A stretch of DNA of 64,000 nt. Source: Brassica napus (taxonomy: Eukaryota > Streptophyta > Magnoliopsida > Brassicales > Brassicaceae). Below, piece by piece: positions 47,813 to 56,966 of this stretch. Location: NCBI RefSeq assembly GCF_020379485.1, contig NC_063451.1, positions 24,224,630 through 24,288,629 of the forward strand. Reading direction: 5' to 3'. The notes beneath the pieces were generated by a model that saw nothing but the letters and a program-made list of their open reading frames with translations, had not been told where the DNA came from and searched no databases. The stretch's first letter is position 1; every line of letters begins with the position of its first letter. A program made the translations under genes and the position numbers.

Positions 47813-48334
47813 TTTATTCTTTTTTTGTTAATAGGGTCGTGTAACTGCCGCCAGAGAATTGACGGTCCAAAGGATTGATGATCATTACACTGAAGTTAAA
47901 TATGGATCTTCTAGCGAGTCTTTGAATGTTGTTAATTTGGTAGAGCGAAAGTGCACATGTCGGCGTTTCGAACACGAGAAATTACCATGTGTACATGCAA
48001 TCGCAGCTGCGGAGTACAACAATGTTTGTCGTATATCCATGTGCAGTCCTTACTATAACAGTGAATATTTGGTGAGCGCATACGCTGAATCTATCATGCC
48101 GGCTGACTCAGCGCAACCTGTTCCAAAAATCATGGCAAACCAACCGTGCTTGCCCCCGTATATTCTTCAACAACCAGGAAGACCTAAGAACTAATAGGAT
48201 GAAATCCGCTTTAGAAGTTGCACTTCAAAACAAACGTCCTAGGAAAGAACACACATGTTCTCGATGTAGACAGAGTGGCCATAATGCAAAAACTTGTCCG
48301 ATGTAAGCAAGTGTTGTAGGAATTTTCATGTTTT

Positions 48335-48560
48335 TGAATTACGGCTGGGTTTTTGTTTTCACTTATATATATTACGGCTGGATTAGAGATTTTCATGTTT
48401 TGAATTACGGCTGGGTATTTGTATTCACTTATCTTTTAAAGTTTTTTGCTATTTTCTTTTTAAGTTCAAATGAATGTAATGAAGGCTTAGTTATTGTTTC
48501 TTTTGGCTGATTTATTGTTCAATTACGGCTGCATTACTGTTTTATCACAACTGATTTATT
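48335..48560 (+). repeat. GGCTGAGTTA motif array D
   Basis: Six copies, several as TTACGGCTGGGTTT, directly downstream of the transposase. Two of them sit in near-duplicate segments containing TTTTCATGTTTT. Confidence 0.8.
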
Positions 48561-48844
48561 GTGCATTAAACACTTAAAAAAAGAGGTTCATTACATGCAT
48601 TGCAAAACGTTCAGATTTCTTAGTTACGTGCAGACATGTAAAATGTCAATTACAAACGAACGGAGGGAGTAATAATTAGCCTCGATATTCTCATATCGTT
48701 GGCAGAGTTAAAGTAATAATTAGCCTCGATATTTTAAACACGCGCCACCATTAATCGACAAATCAGTCCAATCAAGCAAGTGGAAACGTCCCATTAATAA
48801 TGAAAGTGGGTGAGTGATAATCTTCGTTGTGGTATAAACAATGA

Positions 48845-49085
48845 TGAGTTAGCTGAGTTACTTTACACTTTACGGCTGAGTTACTTTATACATTACGGCT
48901 GCACGGCTGAGTTACTTTACACTTTACAACTGAGTTACTTTATACATAACGGCTGAGTTTCAAAACAATGTTATCATTTGTTTGCTTCACGGCTGAGTTT
49001 GTAAACAATGTTATCATTTGTTTGCTTCACGGCTGAGATACTTTAATAAGTTAAGTCTGAGTTACATAAAACATAGGCTGACTTA
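48845..49085 (+). repeat. GGCTGAGTTA motif array E
   Basis: About nine copies, including perfect TACGGCTGAGTTA at 48871. A segment of some 40 bp containing AACAATGTTATCATTTGTTT is duplicated here with its motif. Confidence 0.85.
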
Positions 49086-49095
49086 CAAAACATTA

Positions 49096-49590
49096 CTAAA
49101 CAAAGTAGTAGTAGTAGTAGCAAAGTAACGACATTCCAACCCCACAAACAAACACATTCCTCAAACACCGACCCTGACTCATACATTCTTCTCCTTTTCC
49201 CTCAGATGCCGTCTTCATTACTTCAATCTCTTTCTCCAACCGAGCAACGCTAAGTCTGAATTCCGAGATTTCTTTGTTCATGCCACTTATCAGTGAATTA
49301 ATATCCTCAACCTCTTCAACCAAACACTCATCCGCCCATTTGAATAAATATCTATGTTTTCACAATATAACCAGATCTAAGTACTACGTTACAGAAAATG
49401 CAAAATAAGAACCAAAACAAACCTTATTATATCTTTTTCCGCAGCAATAGTACAATCTTCCTGGATTTGTAGCGGTTCCAGATGTAGAAATGTAACAGGG
49501 TTCACCAAACCAACACTGTTTCGGCGTTCCTCTTTCCGCGTTCAAACGGCGTCTGTGAGAATTTCCTGAAACACAGGATGAAGAAGACAT
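49096..49590 (-). pseudogene. GRF-type zinc-finger protein, probably broken
   Basis: Exon 1 (49590-49423) starts MSSSSCVSGNSHRRR and continues GTPKQCWFGEPCYISTSGTA and NPGRLYYCCGKRYNK. Exon 2 (49351-49096) has LFKWADECLVEEVEDI followed by a coiled coil (MNKEISEFRLSVARLEKEIE) and a Cys/Tyr-rich end. The order matches plant GRF zinc-finger proteins, which bind nucleic acid. The second Cys of the first CxC pair is Phe, and the only visible splice (donor at 49422, acceptor at 49352) joins the exons out of phase. Small GRF proteins are often found in plant transposon neighbourhoods. Confidence 0.7.
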
Positions 49591-49867
49591 TTTGATTCTC
49601 AAAAAAATTTCAGAAACGAAATGGAATTGCATGGAATTAGGGTGAGAAAGACGACATGATGAAACGACATCGTTTCCACACGCGCCATAATTAAAATAAT
49701 ATTTAAATGTGTCGATATTGTAAATCCCTCGACAAATGCGTCACAGACTTTTAATAATTAGCTTCAATATTAGGTTTGAGCCGTATTTTCCACACACGCC
49801 ATAATTAATTGACAACTCAGTCCAATCAAGCAAGTAGAAACGTCATATTAGAAATGTATTATATTAA

Positions 49868-50120
49868 CATTCACAGCTGGGTTTTGCCGTTTTACAATGG
49901 CTGAATTATGATCAATTTATTTACGGCTGAGTTTCGGTCACTTATGGTTGGGTTTATCATAAACTAACATTCACAACTGAGTTACCTTATACGTTTTGGC
50001 TGAGTTAACTTTAAGTTTTCACTAAGTTAACATTCATAGCTGAGTTATTTTATACGTAGAGGCTGAGTTATTATAAAGATACAGTTGAATTAAACAAACA
50101 CAATATGACTGGGTTATAGT
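49868..50120 (+). repeat. GGCTGAGTTA motif array F
   Basis: About ten copies, between 49873 and 50106, upstream of the GRF gene and downstream of the unknown ORF. Confidence 0.85.
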
Positions 50121-50206
50121 ACTTCATATACAAGAAATATGAATTCGACATGTTTACATTCAGGAACCGAAATTATCAGATTCAAAATACAGACAAGGCA
50201 TCACTT

Positions 50207-50770
50207 TCAGAAACCAAAATTGTCAGGACCAAACTCTTCAAACATGTGGACAAGATCACGCCAGACTCTTGTTAACATCCACGGAGGCTTGTCGCCTCCG
50301 ATTGCCCAAGTTCTCTTCAAATAGCGCATCTGGCAACGAAATAGTGTTCTGGCCACAAGATTAAAATGTGTCCAAACTGTCGAATTATGCCTTCGAACCC
50401 ATGTGTTTTTGCGGTACAACAAAAAACAATTACAAAACCGTTGAGAACACAACAGAAAAATAACTCAGAAACGCTATGCTGCCATTTTAAGTGGACAAAA
50501 TGTTCTTACAGCGAGTTGAAGAAACCAGTGTTCCTTAAAATGATCGGGAATTGCGCGGTATGTCGGCCAATCATGAACCCAGCCTTCTGCAAGAATCGAC
50601 GGGATGATGAGAGAGAGATCACTTAAAAAATTGAACCAGATAGTACTGGTTGTGTCAAGTAATTCACCCGGACCAGGGTATAGAAGAGGGAGGTTTTCAC
50701 GATTTGCAGAGCTTAATATCGCATTGATATTGCTCTCTAACATCGTCGAATAACCAAGAACAATCGTCAT
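50207..50770 (-). pseudogene. Unrecognised MULE-borne ORF with two in-frame stops
   Basis: ATG at 50770 (MTIVLGYSTMLESNINAIL), open to a TAG at 50474-50476; after a second stop close by, the same frame reopens from about 50452 to 50207 (CSQRFCNCFLLYRKNTWVRR through FEEFGPDNFGF). In total about 185 codons, Trp- and Phe-rich (WFNFLSDLSLIIPSILAEGW, WVHDWPTYRAIPDHFKEHWF). I recognise no domain. A TATA box lies 72 bp upstream, followed by a CT-rich leader, so it looks like a genuine gene. Its place between GRF and Ulp1 genes suggests it belongs to the element. The short gap between the two stops could also be an unrecognised intron or sequence error. Confidence 0.5.
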
Positions 50771-50841
50771 AATTTTTGATGGGGATAGAGAGTTTTGTTT
50801 AGTTTTTTTTTTTAAAGAGAGAAATGTGTAAGAGAGGAGAC

Positions 50842-50849
50842 AATATATA
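50842..50849 (-). promoter_or_regulatory. TATA box of the unrecognised ORF
   Basis: CTATATATTG on the minus strand, 72 bp before the ATG at 50770, with a CT-rich stretch between. Confidence 0.5.
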
Positions 50850-50937
50850 GAGAGGTACAGAACGTCAAACGTCTCGAGTTAAAATTTCCCAAGAAGCAGT
50901 TATCTTTTTCCCGCCAAACGTCAGGATGAAGTTACAC

Positions 50938-51475
50938 TTTACGGCTGAGTTACAGACCACATTTAAGGCTGAATTAGTAAATGGGGTTTAGGGTTGCTTA
51001 TTTAGGGTTTAGGTTTGCTTTTTTGGGTTTTTAAGTTTGGGATTTGAATTTATGGTGCAAGAATAGTTATAAAAACACAAATTCATGATAAATAACACAA
51101 TAATAGTTTATGAGTTTTGAATTATGCTCACACCTTATATGTATCAGTTAAGTTTATGAGTAATTGTAAGACAAACATATACCTCAAGATCATGATTGAT
51201 TCTAAACTCGTAGATTCAATAAAGAAGACACAATCAGTTGATTATATATTCACTTCAGATATATAATTGGAGTTTCAATTTAACATTTTAAAGTATAAAC
51301 ATTTATTTTTTTTTTGATTATAGGGTATGTTTGAGGTATGACTGAGTTATAATATCGTAACGGCTGACTAATACTAATTGATACGGCTGAGTTATATAAA
51401 CATGTTACGATTATAGGGTATGTTTGGGGTAAGACTGAGTTACGTATATACGACACGAGAGGGTTATAAAAACGA
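50938..51475 (+). repeat. GGCTGAGTTA motif arrays G and H
   Basis: Two copies at 50939 and 50965 in the promoter side of the unknown ORF, then four to five at 51339, 51361, 51382 and 51430 beyond the Ulp1 gene's 3' end. The sequence between them is AT-rich and non-coding. Confidence 0.75.
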
Positions 51476-52274
51476 TAAGACTAAGTCAAATACTTAATAA
51501 CAACATAAGTCAAGTACAAAATAACAACATAAGTTCATCATAAAACAACAACAACATAAGTCAAGTACTTCACAACAACACATGTTCAATTAGCCATCAT
51601 TTGGTCTGTCACAACATTTTCTCCTTCAGCGAGGATATCTGCTGCCATCTTCATCCGTAAACCTTGAATATTTTGATCGTTTATCCCATCAAACATTACA
51701 CCAAGCGCTAGACACTCCACAAACTTCAACGAATACACCCCACAATCGCCAACCTGGGTGTTTTGTGGAATGTATTTTTTGCTCCTCCTTCTGAAAGAGA
51801 ACTTCTTCCTGCTAATGGGTCCGATATTGGCAGGAATATGTGCACTCAACATAGCGGGAATCATGTGCGTCAGCAGTTTAAATGAATTCAAAATTCTCTG
51901 CTCACTTTCGAGTGTTACCTCTCCAAAGATTGGATCGTAGCAATTAATCTTCTCCTTCTTCAGATCAATGTGATACACAACCTAGTGATTTCCGCCGGTT
52001 TGAAGACATTCGTACAAGTGATCCACATCTTCATACCACTTCAAGTTTGTTCGACAATGATCGGGAATCCTACCATTTATCATATCTTCATAACCATTGC
52101 CTTTGAACATGAACATTGTGGGTTTCATCTTAAACTGAGCGTCATCGTGAATCAAAAAACTTTGCCACCAAACGTCAACGAAGGCAATCCGCTTGGACCA
52201 GAATGGAGTGGGCTCTCGCATGGACCTTTTAATGAGGACGTTCATATACGCCACAACATGCTACATAAATAATA

Positions 52275-52435
52275 TTAACAAGTCAGCCGTAATTTAATAT
52301 ATAACTCAGCCGTTATATAATAAAAAAATATATAACTCAGCCGTGATATAATAAAAGAATGTATAACTCAGCCGTAAAATTAGATAACACAGCCGTAATA
52401 AAATAAAATAATATATAACTCAGCCGTAATAAAGA
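52275..52435 (-). repeat. GGCTGAGTTA motif array I (Ulp1 gene intron)
   Basis: Six copies, read as TAACTCAGCCGTAAT on +, filling the 179-bp intron 52261-52440. Here the motif is on the sense strand of the host gene. Confidence 0.85.
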
Positions 52436-52944
52436 CTTACATTATCAAACACCCATCCATACTCATTCTCCGGCCACAGTCTCTCATGGATGAGTATGCT
52501 GTAGAAGTCACTCTCATGATCAGCTGTTAGTACTTCTTTTTTACCTGGTGCTGCTGGTGGTTTGGGTGGAATTGCCTTGATGTGTTGCATAAGTTTCTCC
52601 AATAGCGCCGGATCAACAGGTGCTAGAGGGTCATATATTGCTGATGAAGGAGTAACATTCTTCCTCATGCACGTCGTTCCATCATGTCCTACGTTCGGAA
52701 AAACTAATGATGAAGAAACTGCCATCATTGACAACCCTTTTGGAGTTAACCGAACATTTTTCTCCCGGTAGTCCTTAATTATGGTAGATCTAACCACTTC
52801 AGAATTCTCGACATCAGACTCCGACGCAAATTCGTTATGTTCTGCAACAACTTCGTCAGTTATATCAGCCAATGAATTGTCCTCTACATCAGGTTGTACC
52901 TTGCATCTTGTTACACCGTCACGCGGTGGAGTCACCTTTTTGTA

Positions 52945-53095
52945 CTTTGACCCAGCCTGTTTTTGCTTCTTTAGCTCAGCCTCTTGTTTCTTCTTTAACT
53001 CAGCCTCTTTTTTCTTAGCCTCAGCCACTTTTTTCTTAGCTTCAGCCTCTTTTTTCTTATCCTCAGCAGCTTTTTTCTTAGCCTCAGCCTTTTCC
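52945..53095 (-). repeat. Coding repeat carrying the same motif
   Basis: Inside the Ulp1-gene exon about seven CAGCC cores at 18-24 bp spacing (for example near 52974, 52997, 53020, 53040, 53061 and 53082). On the sense strand GAGGCTGAGTTAAAG encodes E-A-E-L-K within the Lys-rich repeat. Confidence 0.75.
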
Positions 53096-54054
53096 TCCCT
53101 CTTAAACGCAGCATCTGCCTGTGCTACTTTTTTCTTCTCATCGGCTTCCTCACCCTTAACAATACGCTTGCGCCTGCAGCCGCGTCCATAGGCTGGATCC
53201 TTAGCAGCCTTATCATCCTTAGTAGCCTTATCATCCTTAGTAGCCTTTGCAGGAGAAACTACTACGAAATCAAGAGGCCGCATATCAGTAGCTTTATCGA
53301 CACTACCAAACTCCTCATTCAAAGTCCTTTTCACCCATGATTCCTTTTCAAGCTCCTTGGCCAAATTCTTTTTCTGTCCAAACTCCTTACCAAGAGTCGC
53401 AGCTACTAACGCTGGACTATTGACAGACTTCTGATGCGTTCGAACCACCGGTGATGCCATCGATAAAGAGTTATCTGATAATTGTGGAGAGGGGTTATCA
53501 TGGTTTTTGGGAATTTTCCCAATCCCCAGATCTTTCAGACGCTCCTCCAGTAAAGCATTCACCCTGTCATCAATGGTCTTTTGGTCCATCAATGGTCTGT
53601 TCCGGTCTAACTCGTAGGCTTCCAACCGTGAGTCAACCTGATCAAATTTTCTGGAAATAATATCCAGAGTACCCACAATGGTCGTTAGAGTCGCTTTGTT
53701 CTCCAACTCCAACTCTTTGCTACCTTCCTTCTCGCTAGAACCCTTTCCCGCTGCATCAGCTTCACACTCATTATGTGTCTTAACTTTCTTCTGCTTCTTA
53801 GTGGGTGGCTCAGCTTCTGACGAAACTCCACCCTTCATTCTCTTCTTCTCATTCCCCTTCCCCTTTGCATTCCCCTTCCCCTTTGCATTCCCCTGCACTT
53901 CCCACAAACCTTTCATAAATCTACCTGAATGTATGTCTGTTATCAACCTAACGAGTTGTGGGTCGTCATCTTCACCCGGGCAAAATAGGAAGCATCTCTT
54001 CAATTGAGTCCTTCAAAACCTTTCTCCTCACACACACCTGCAACATAGGTTATA

Positions 54055-54225
54055 ACAAAACTCAGCCTCCAAACTAACACAAAACTCAGCCATCAACTAA
54101 AATAATTCAGCTGTGATTTAACACATAACTCAGCCATCAACTAAAATAATTCAGCCGTAATTTAACACATAACTCAGCCATTAAGTAACTCCGAACTCAG
54201 CCATAAAATAAATTAAGTCAGCGTT
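54055..54225 (-). repeat. GGCTGAGTTA motif array J (Ulp1 gene intron)
   Basis: Eight copies, as AACTCAGCCATC and ATTCAGCCGTAAT on +, within the intron 54038-54234. Confidence 0.85.
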
Positions 54226-55084
54226 AAACCTTACCTCGCCATGCTTTTCGATTTCGGCAGACAACAATTTATCAAAGCTTGCACGTGTACGCTTTCCACC
54301 CCATCGCAAAAGCGGAACGTCTTTGTTATTGATCACTCTCCCAAAACTCTCACCGAAGCATGTGACGGATTCATAAGCCCAAATCAATAACGCGTCCTTC
54401 ATGCCGCTTATTGTGTATGAACCTCCATCTAGAGCCAACGTTGTAATAGAGTCAATTAGAACTTCGTATGCAGTCTGACCCCATGGATACGACCTCATGG
54501 CTTCATCGTCGAATACCCTTATTGCACTTTGAAAGGGTATCCTTGAATTGTGATGCAAATAATAGACTCCCATGGCTTGAAGAAGTAGCAGCCCCAACCA
54601 CTTACGCTTTTCAAAACTCCAAAGCGGACAGAACGCTAATGCTGCCTTCAGTTCATCTAACTTTGGTCCCATCCCAAGCGGCACCTTCATCCTAAACTCG
54701 TTGTATTGACCAGGATCAAATTTTTCTGTTGGCAATGGACCTGTGTTTAGCCCAGTGATCTCACCAAAACTCGAGCAAGCTAAACCTGATAGCCTCATCA
54801 GCCACGAGACACCATATCTCCTTCTTTATAACTCGCAGCTGTCTACACAGTAGATAGTGCACGGTCCTACCAGACCACATGCTTTCGCATTCAGCTAGCC
54901 TAGCAACTACTCCAATGGGAGAGTTCACCAGTTCTTCCCACACATCAAGTCCTTTTGTTTCTCTAACGTGGGGGAAATGCCCTGGATGAAAATTGTGATT
55001 AATAACTTTACCATCTAGGTTAGAAGACCCTTCAGGGTAAAGTCTTGGTGGGTAATCCCCTGATTTAACTTCAGCAGCATCTAT

Positions 55085-55894
55085 CTGATCATATAACCCA
55101 ACAATAAAATCAGCCACAACAAAACAGTAACTCAACCGCATCATAAGAGTAACACAGTCATAACATAACATTAGGTTATTCACGACACAAATATAACTCA
55201 GCCATAACATAACCATAACTCAGCCGCATCAAAACCCTAACTCAGACGCAACGAAACCCCCAACAAAACAAAATCACAGCCGCAACACAACCCTATCTCA
55301 GTCGCAACAAAATATAAATAAGATGAAATATAATACATAACTGACCCACAAACTCAACAAAACACAATATATAATGTCGCGATATCATACCGGAAAAGAC
55401 GAACTCGGAGATAAGAATGCGGCGAAGACGGCGGCGAAGACGATTTCGTACAAACGAGTTCAGAATTCTGATTTTGGGCACGATGATAACAGAGAAAACA
55501 GAGTACAACGACATAGAGCTATTTCGACGAAGATGAAGTTAACACAGACAATGTCGATGACGGAGAGTGGGAGTATCCTTGCGGTTCCTTCTTCGACGGT
55601 TCTTCTTCAACGGTTCTTCTTCGAGATGACAAAACGATGTTCTTAGTTATTTTTTTTTAAAACTTCGATTTAGTTATGTTGGAGAAGAGACGGTTTGGTT
55701 TCTATTGTGGTGGTGATGTGTAATTTTAATTACTGATGTGAATTATATGTTTAAAAGTAATTTCAATTAAAAAAACTAACCAAAAGCTCTTAAAGTCATT
55801 TACTATGGGTGTCCAAACATTCTAGTCATTTTTAAAAAATGTTTAACACTCTAGTAATAAACCAACTTTTGTTATATATTCTAGTAATTTTCTC
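55085..55894 (-). other. 5' region of the Ulp1 gene, motif array K and right MULE end
   Basis: Array K (55100-55310) has about eight degenerate copies such as ACTCAGCCGCA. 55370-55640 is less AT-rich, with GAAGAAGAACCGTCGAAGAA-like triplets on the minus strand, and may hold the first exon or leader. From 55790 three words of CTAGTAATT or CTAGTCATT type lead to the end, GAGAAAATTACTAG read inward from 55894. Confidence 0.6.
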
Positions 55895-55912
55895 AAGAAA
55901 AGGTAAAAGAGT

Positions 55913-56035
55913 TCACCCTTTCTTCAGAATGCCATTCTCGATGAGCTCCTTGATCTTCTCCTTAGAAGGAGGCTCAACATCATCTGGCTCAACATCATCA
56001 GGCTTGGCCTTTGTAACCTTTGTAACAAACTGCAG
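55913..56035 (-). pseudogene. Unrecognised gene fragment (C-terminal)
   Basis: A minus-strand open stretch reading FVTKVTKAKPDDVEPDDVEP, then PSKEKIKELIENGILKKG and a TGA at 55913-55915. Composition looks like a real, charged protein end with a small internal duplication (DDVEP twice). I cannot name the parent gene, and there is no upstream continuation. Confidence 0.4.
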
Positions 56036-56074
56036 TTGTCATTCTGCAAGATCATCAGATCAAAGCAAAAAGTT

Positions 56075-56212
56075 ATGGTTAATTCCTACACGGTTCTTGC
56101 CAACTTGAAGGCTGGTCGTTGTTCAAACACCGTCCGCGTTGTCAGGTTCAAGGAGGCTCCGAATGTCAAGATAGGGGTAGAACTGATGAGTGTCGACATA
56201 CTCTTCCTGAAA
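56075..56212 (+). pseudogene. RPA1-like OB-fold (DUF223-type) fragment
   Basis: The ATG at 56075 starts MVNSYTVLANLKAGRCSNTV, then VRFKEAPNVKIGVELMSVDI, which fits the first strands of the OB-fold in plant RPA 70-kDa subunit-like proteins. The match stops after about 45 residues and no further exon is seen. RPA-like genes are common Helitron cargo, and a Helitron end lies 750 bp to the right, but this piece is outside it. Confidence 0.6.
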
Positions 56213-56966
56213 AAGCTTTTGCATCTCAGATTCTCAATCATAAAAACAAAAACAAAACATGGATCTGGAATTGTACAGAGATTCAGATTTCAAGCAGAAG
56301 ACTGGAGTTAATTTGTAAGGAAAAATCTAACCTAAACAGCACAGTCTAAAACTTTGCTAACATGCGTCCCAATTTGAGATCCTAACACAAGTTTGAAAGA
56401 AAGCTTAATATCAGAAACTAAAAGTAAATGACTTGTGAACTGAGAATTACACATAATCAATATCCTCTTTGCCTCTAATCCGTTTAATAATAATGCTTAA
56501 AAGTGAGAAAGTGATGAATTTCACTGAGGCGAAAGCCCTTATTTATGGATGTAGATACGCTCCCTTATTTATACGCTCCCTTATTTATAGATGTAGAGCG
56601 TATTGAATGCGACTTAGTGGGAGGAGTGGTTCGATGGCATTAACAACAACATTAATTAAGTTGATTGATCGCAAGCAGAAACAGTTACACTGTCGTGGGT
56701 TTAGAGGTGGTGGGATGAAGGTCGATCATCACGGCATCGAAGCCGTCTTCAAATAGGGATCGAGCAAGTAATAGGTGGACTCATTCAAGGTCTGGGCCTT
56801 TGAGAAGAAATTATTAATAGGCAAAGTTAACTAAGCAGCCCATCCCATGATTAAACCCGATTTTTTCATTCGTAAATTGTGTGTTTTAAGTGTGCCACGT
56901 GTTGCAATATGAAACACACTCCGTGGCGCAAGGAGGAGAGACTCCAATCAACTTTATCAAAATAAA
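56213..56966. other. Intergenic DNA without a recognisable gene
   Basis: A direct repeat CTCCCTTATTTAT occurs twice near 56560-56590. 56600-56830 is of moderate GC content and looks like genic debris, but I could not assign it. Confidence 0.4.

Larger units (their letters stand above)
45408..48306 (+). pseudogene. MuDR/MULE transposase, broken
   Basis: Three in-phase exons (45408-46589, 46801-47673, 47835 onward). Order: an N-terminal region with an acidic Ser/Glu/Asp stretch (residues about 140-240); a MuDR DNA-binding domain (VGQRYDSKDDLDRRLKLLTV, VKCWVDGCLWRVCAS); the MULE catalytic core with VVVDGTFLNGKYKGTL and IISDTHNSIGKAI; a SWIM zinc finger (CTCRRFEHEKLPCVHAIA); and a CCHC knuckle (CSRCRQSGHNAKTC). 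Lesions: TGA at 47152-47154 inside the core, TGA at 47563-47565, and a frame change near 48192 that separates the final zinc knuckle (48199-48306). The first 20 residues (MRLFMFFFILVIYRF) are unusual and may be non-coding, so the true start is uncertain. The family cuts and inserts Mutator-like elements. Confidence 0.9.
51586..55084 (-). pseudogene. DUF1985 / Ulp1-like cysteine protease gene of the MULE, broken
   Basis: Visible exons: 55084-54235, 54037-52441 and 52260-51586; an upstream exon is probable but not assigned. N-terminal DUF1985-like region (LVADEAIRFSLLEF, EITGLNTGPLP, FEKRKWLGLLLLQAMGVY, SFDKLLSAEIEKHGE). The middle is low complexity, with Lys/Glu/Ala-rich repeats (EAEAKKKVAEAKKKEAELKK). 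The C-terminal part is a Ulp1 (C48) peptidase: NH before WV-type position, CYDPIFGE, and the nucleophile block VGDCGVYSLKFVECLALG. The family cleaves ubiquitin-like modifiers. Lesions: frameshift near 54766 in DUF1985, frame change near 53988, and TAG at 51982-51984 directly after the catalytic His. Such genes are known cargo of Kaonashi and related MULEs. Confidence 0.85.
45085..55894 (+). mobile_element. Mutator-like element (VANDAL-like MULE) with Ulp1-type cargo
   Basis: Holds a MuDR-type transposase on + and three minus-strand genes (GRF zinc finger, an unknown ORF, DUF1985/Ulp1). A motif close to TACGGCTGAGTTA is repeated about 70 times throughout its non-coding DNA and defines its extent. 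The right end is probably at 55894: read inward it is GAGAAAATTACTAGAATATA, a start typical of Mutator-like ends. The left end is not resolved, and no matching inverted repeat was found, as in non-TIR MULEs. The nonamer outside the right end (AAGAAAAGG, 55895-55903) has an 8-of-9 match at 44446-44454, which is weak support for a left border there. Confidence 0.75.

Noticed and set aside
52781..53191. Plus-strand Ser/Phe-rich frame of 136 codons
   Set aside because: Antisense shadow of the Lys/Ala-rich segment of the Ulp1-type gene.
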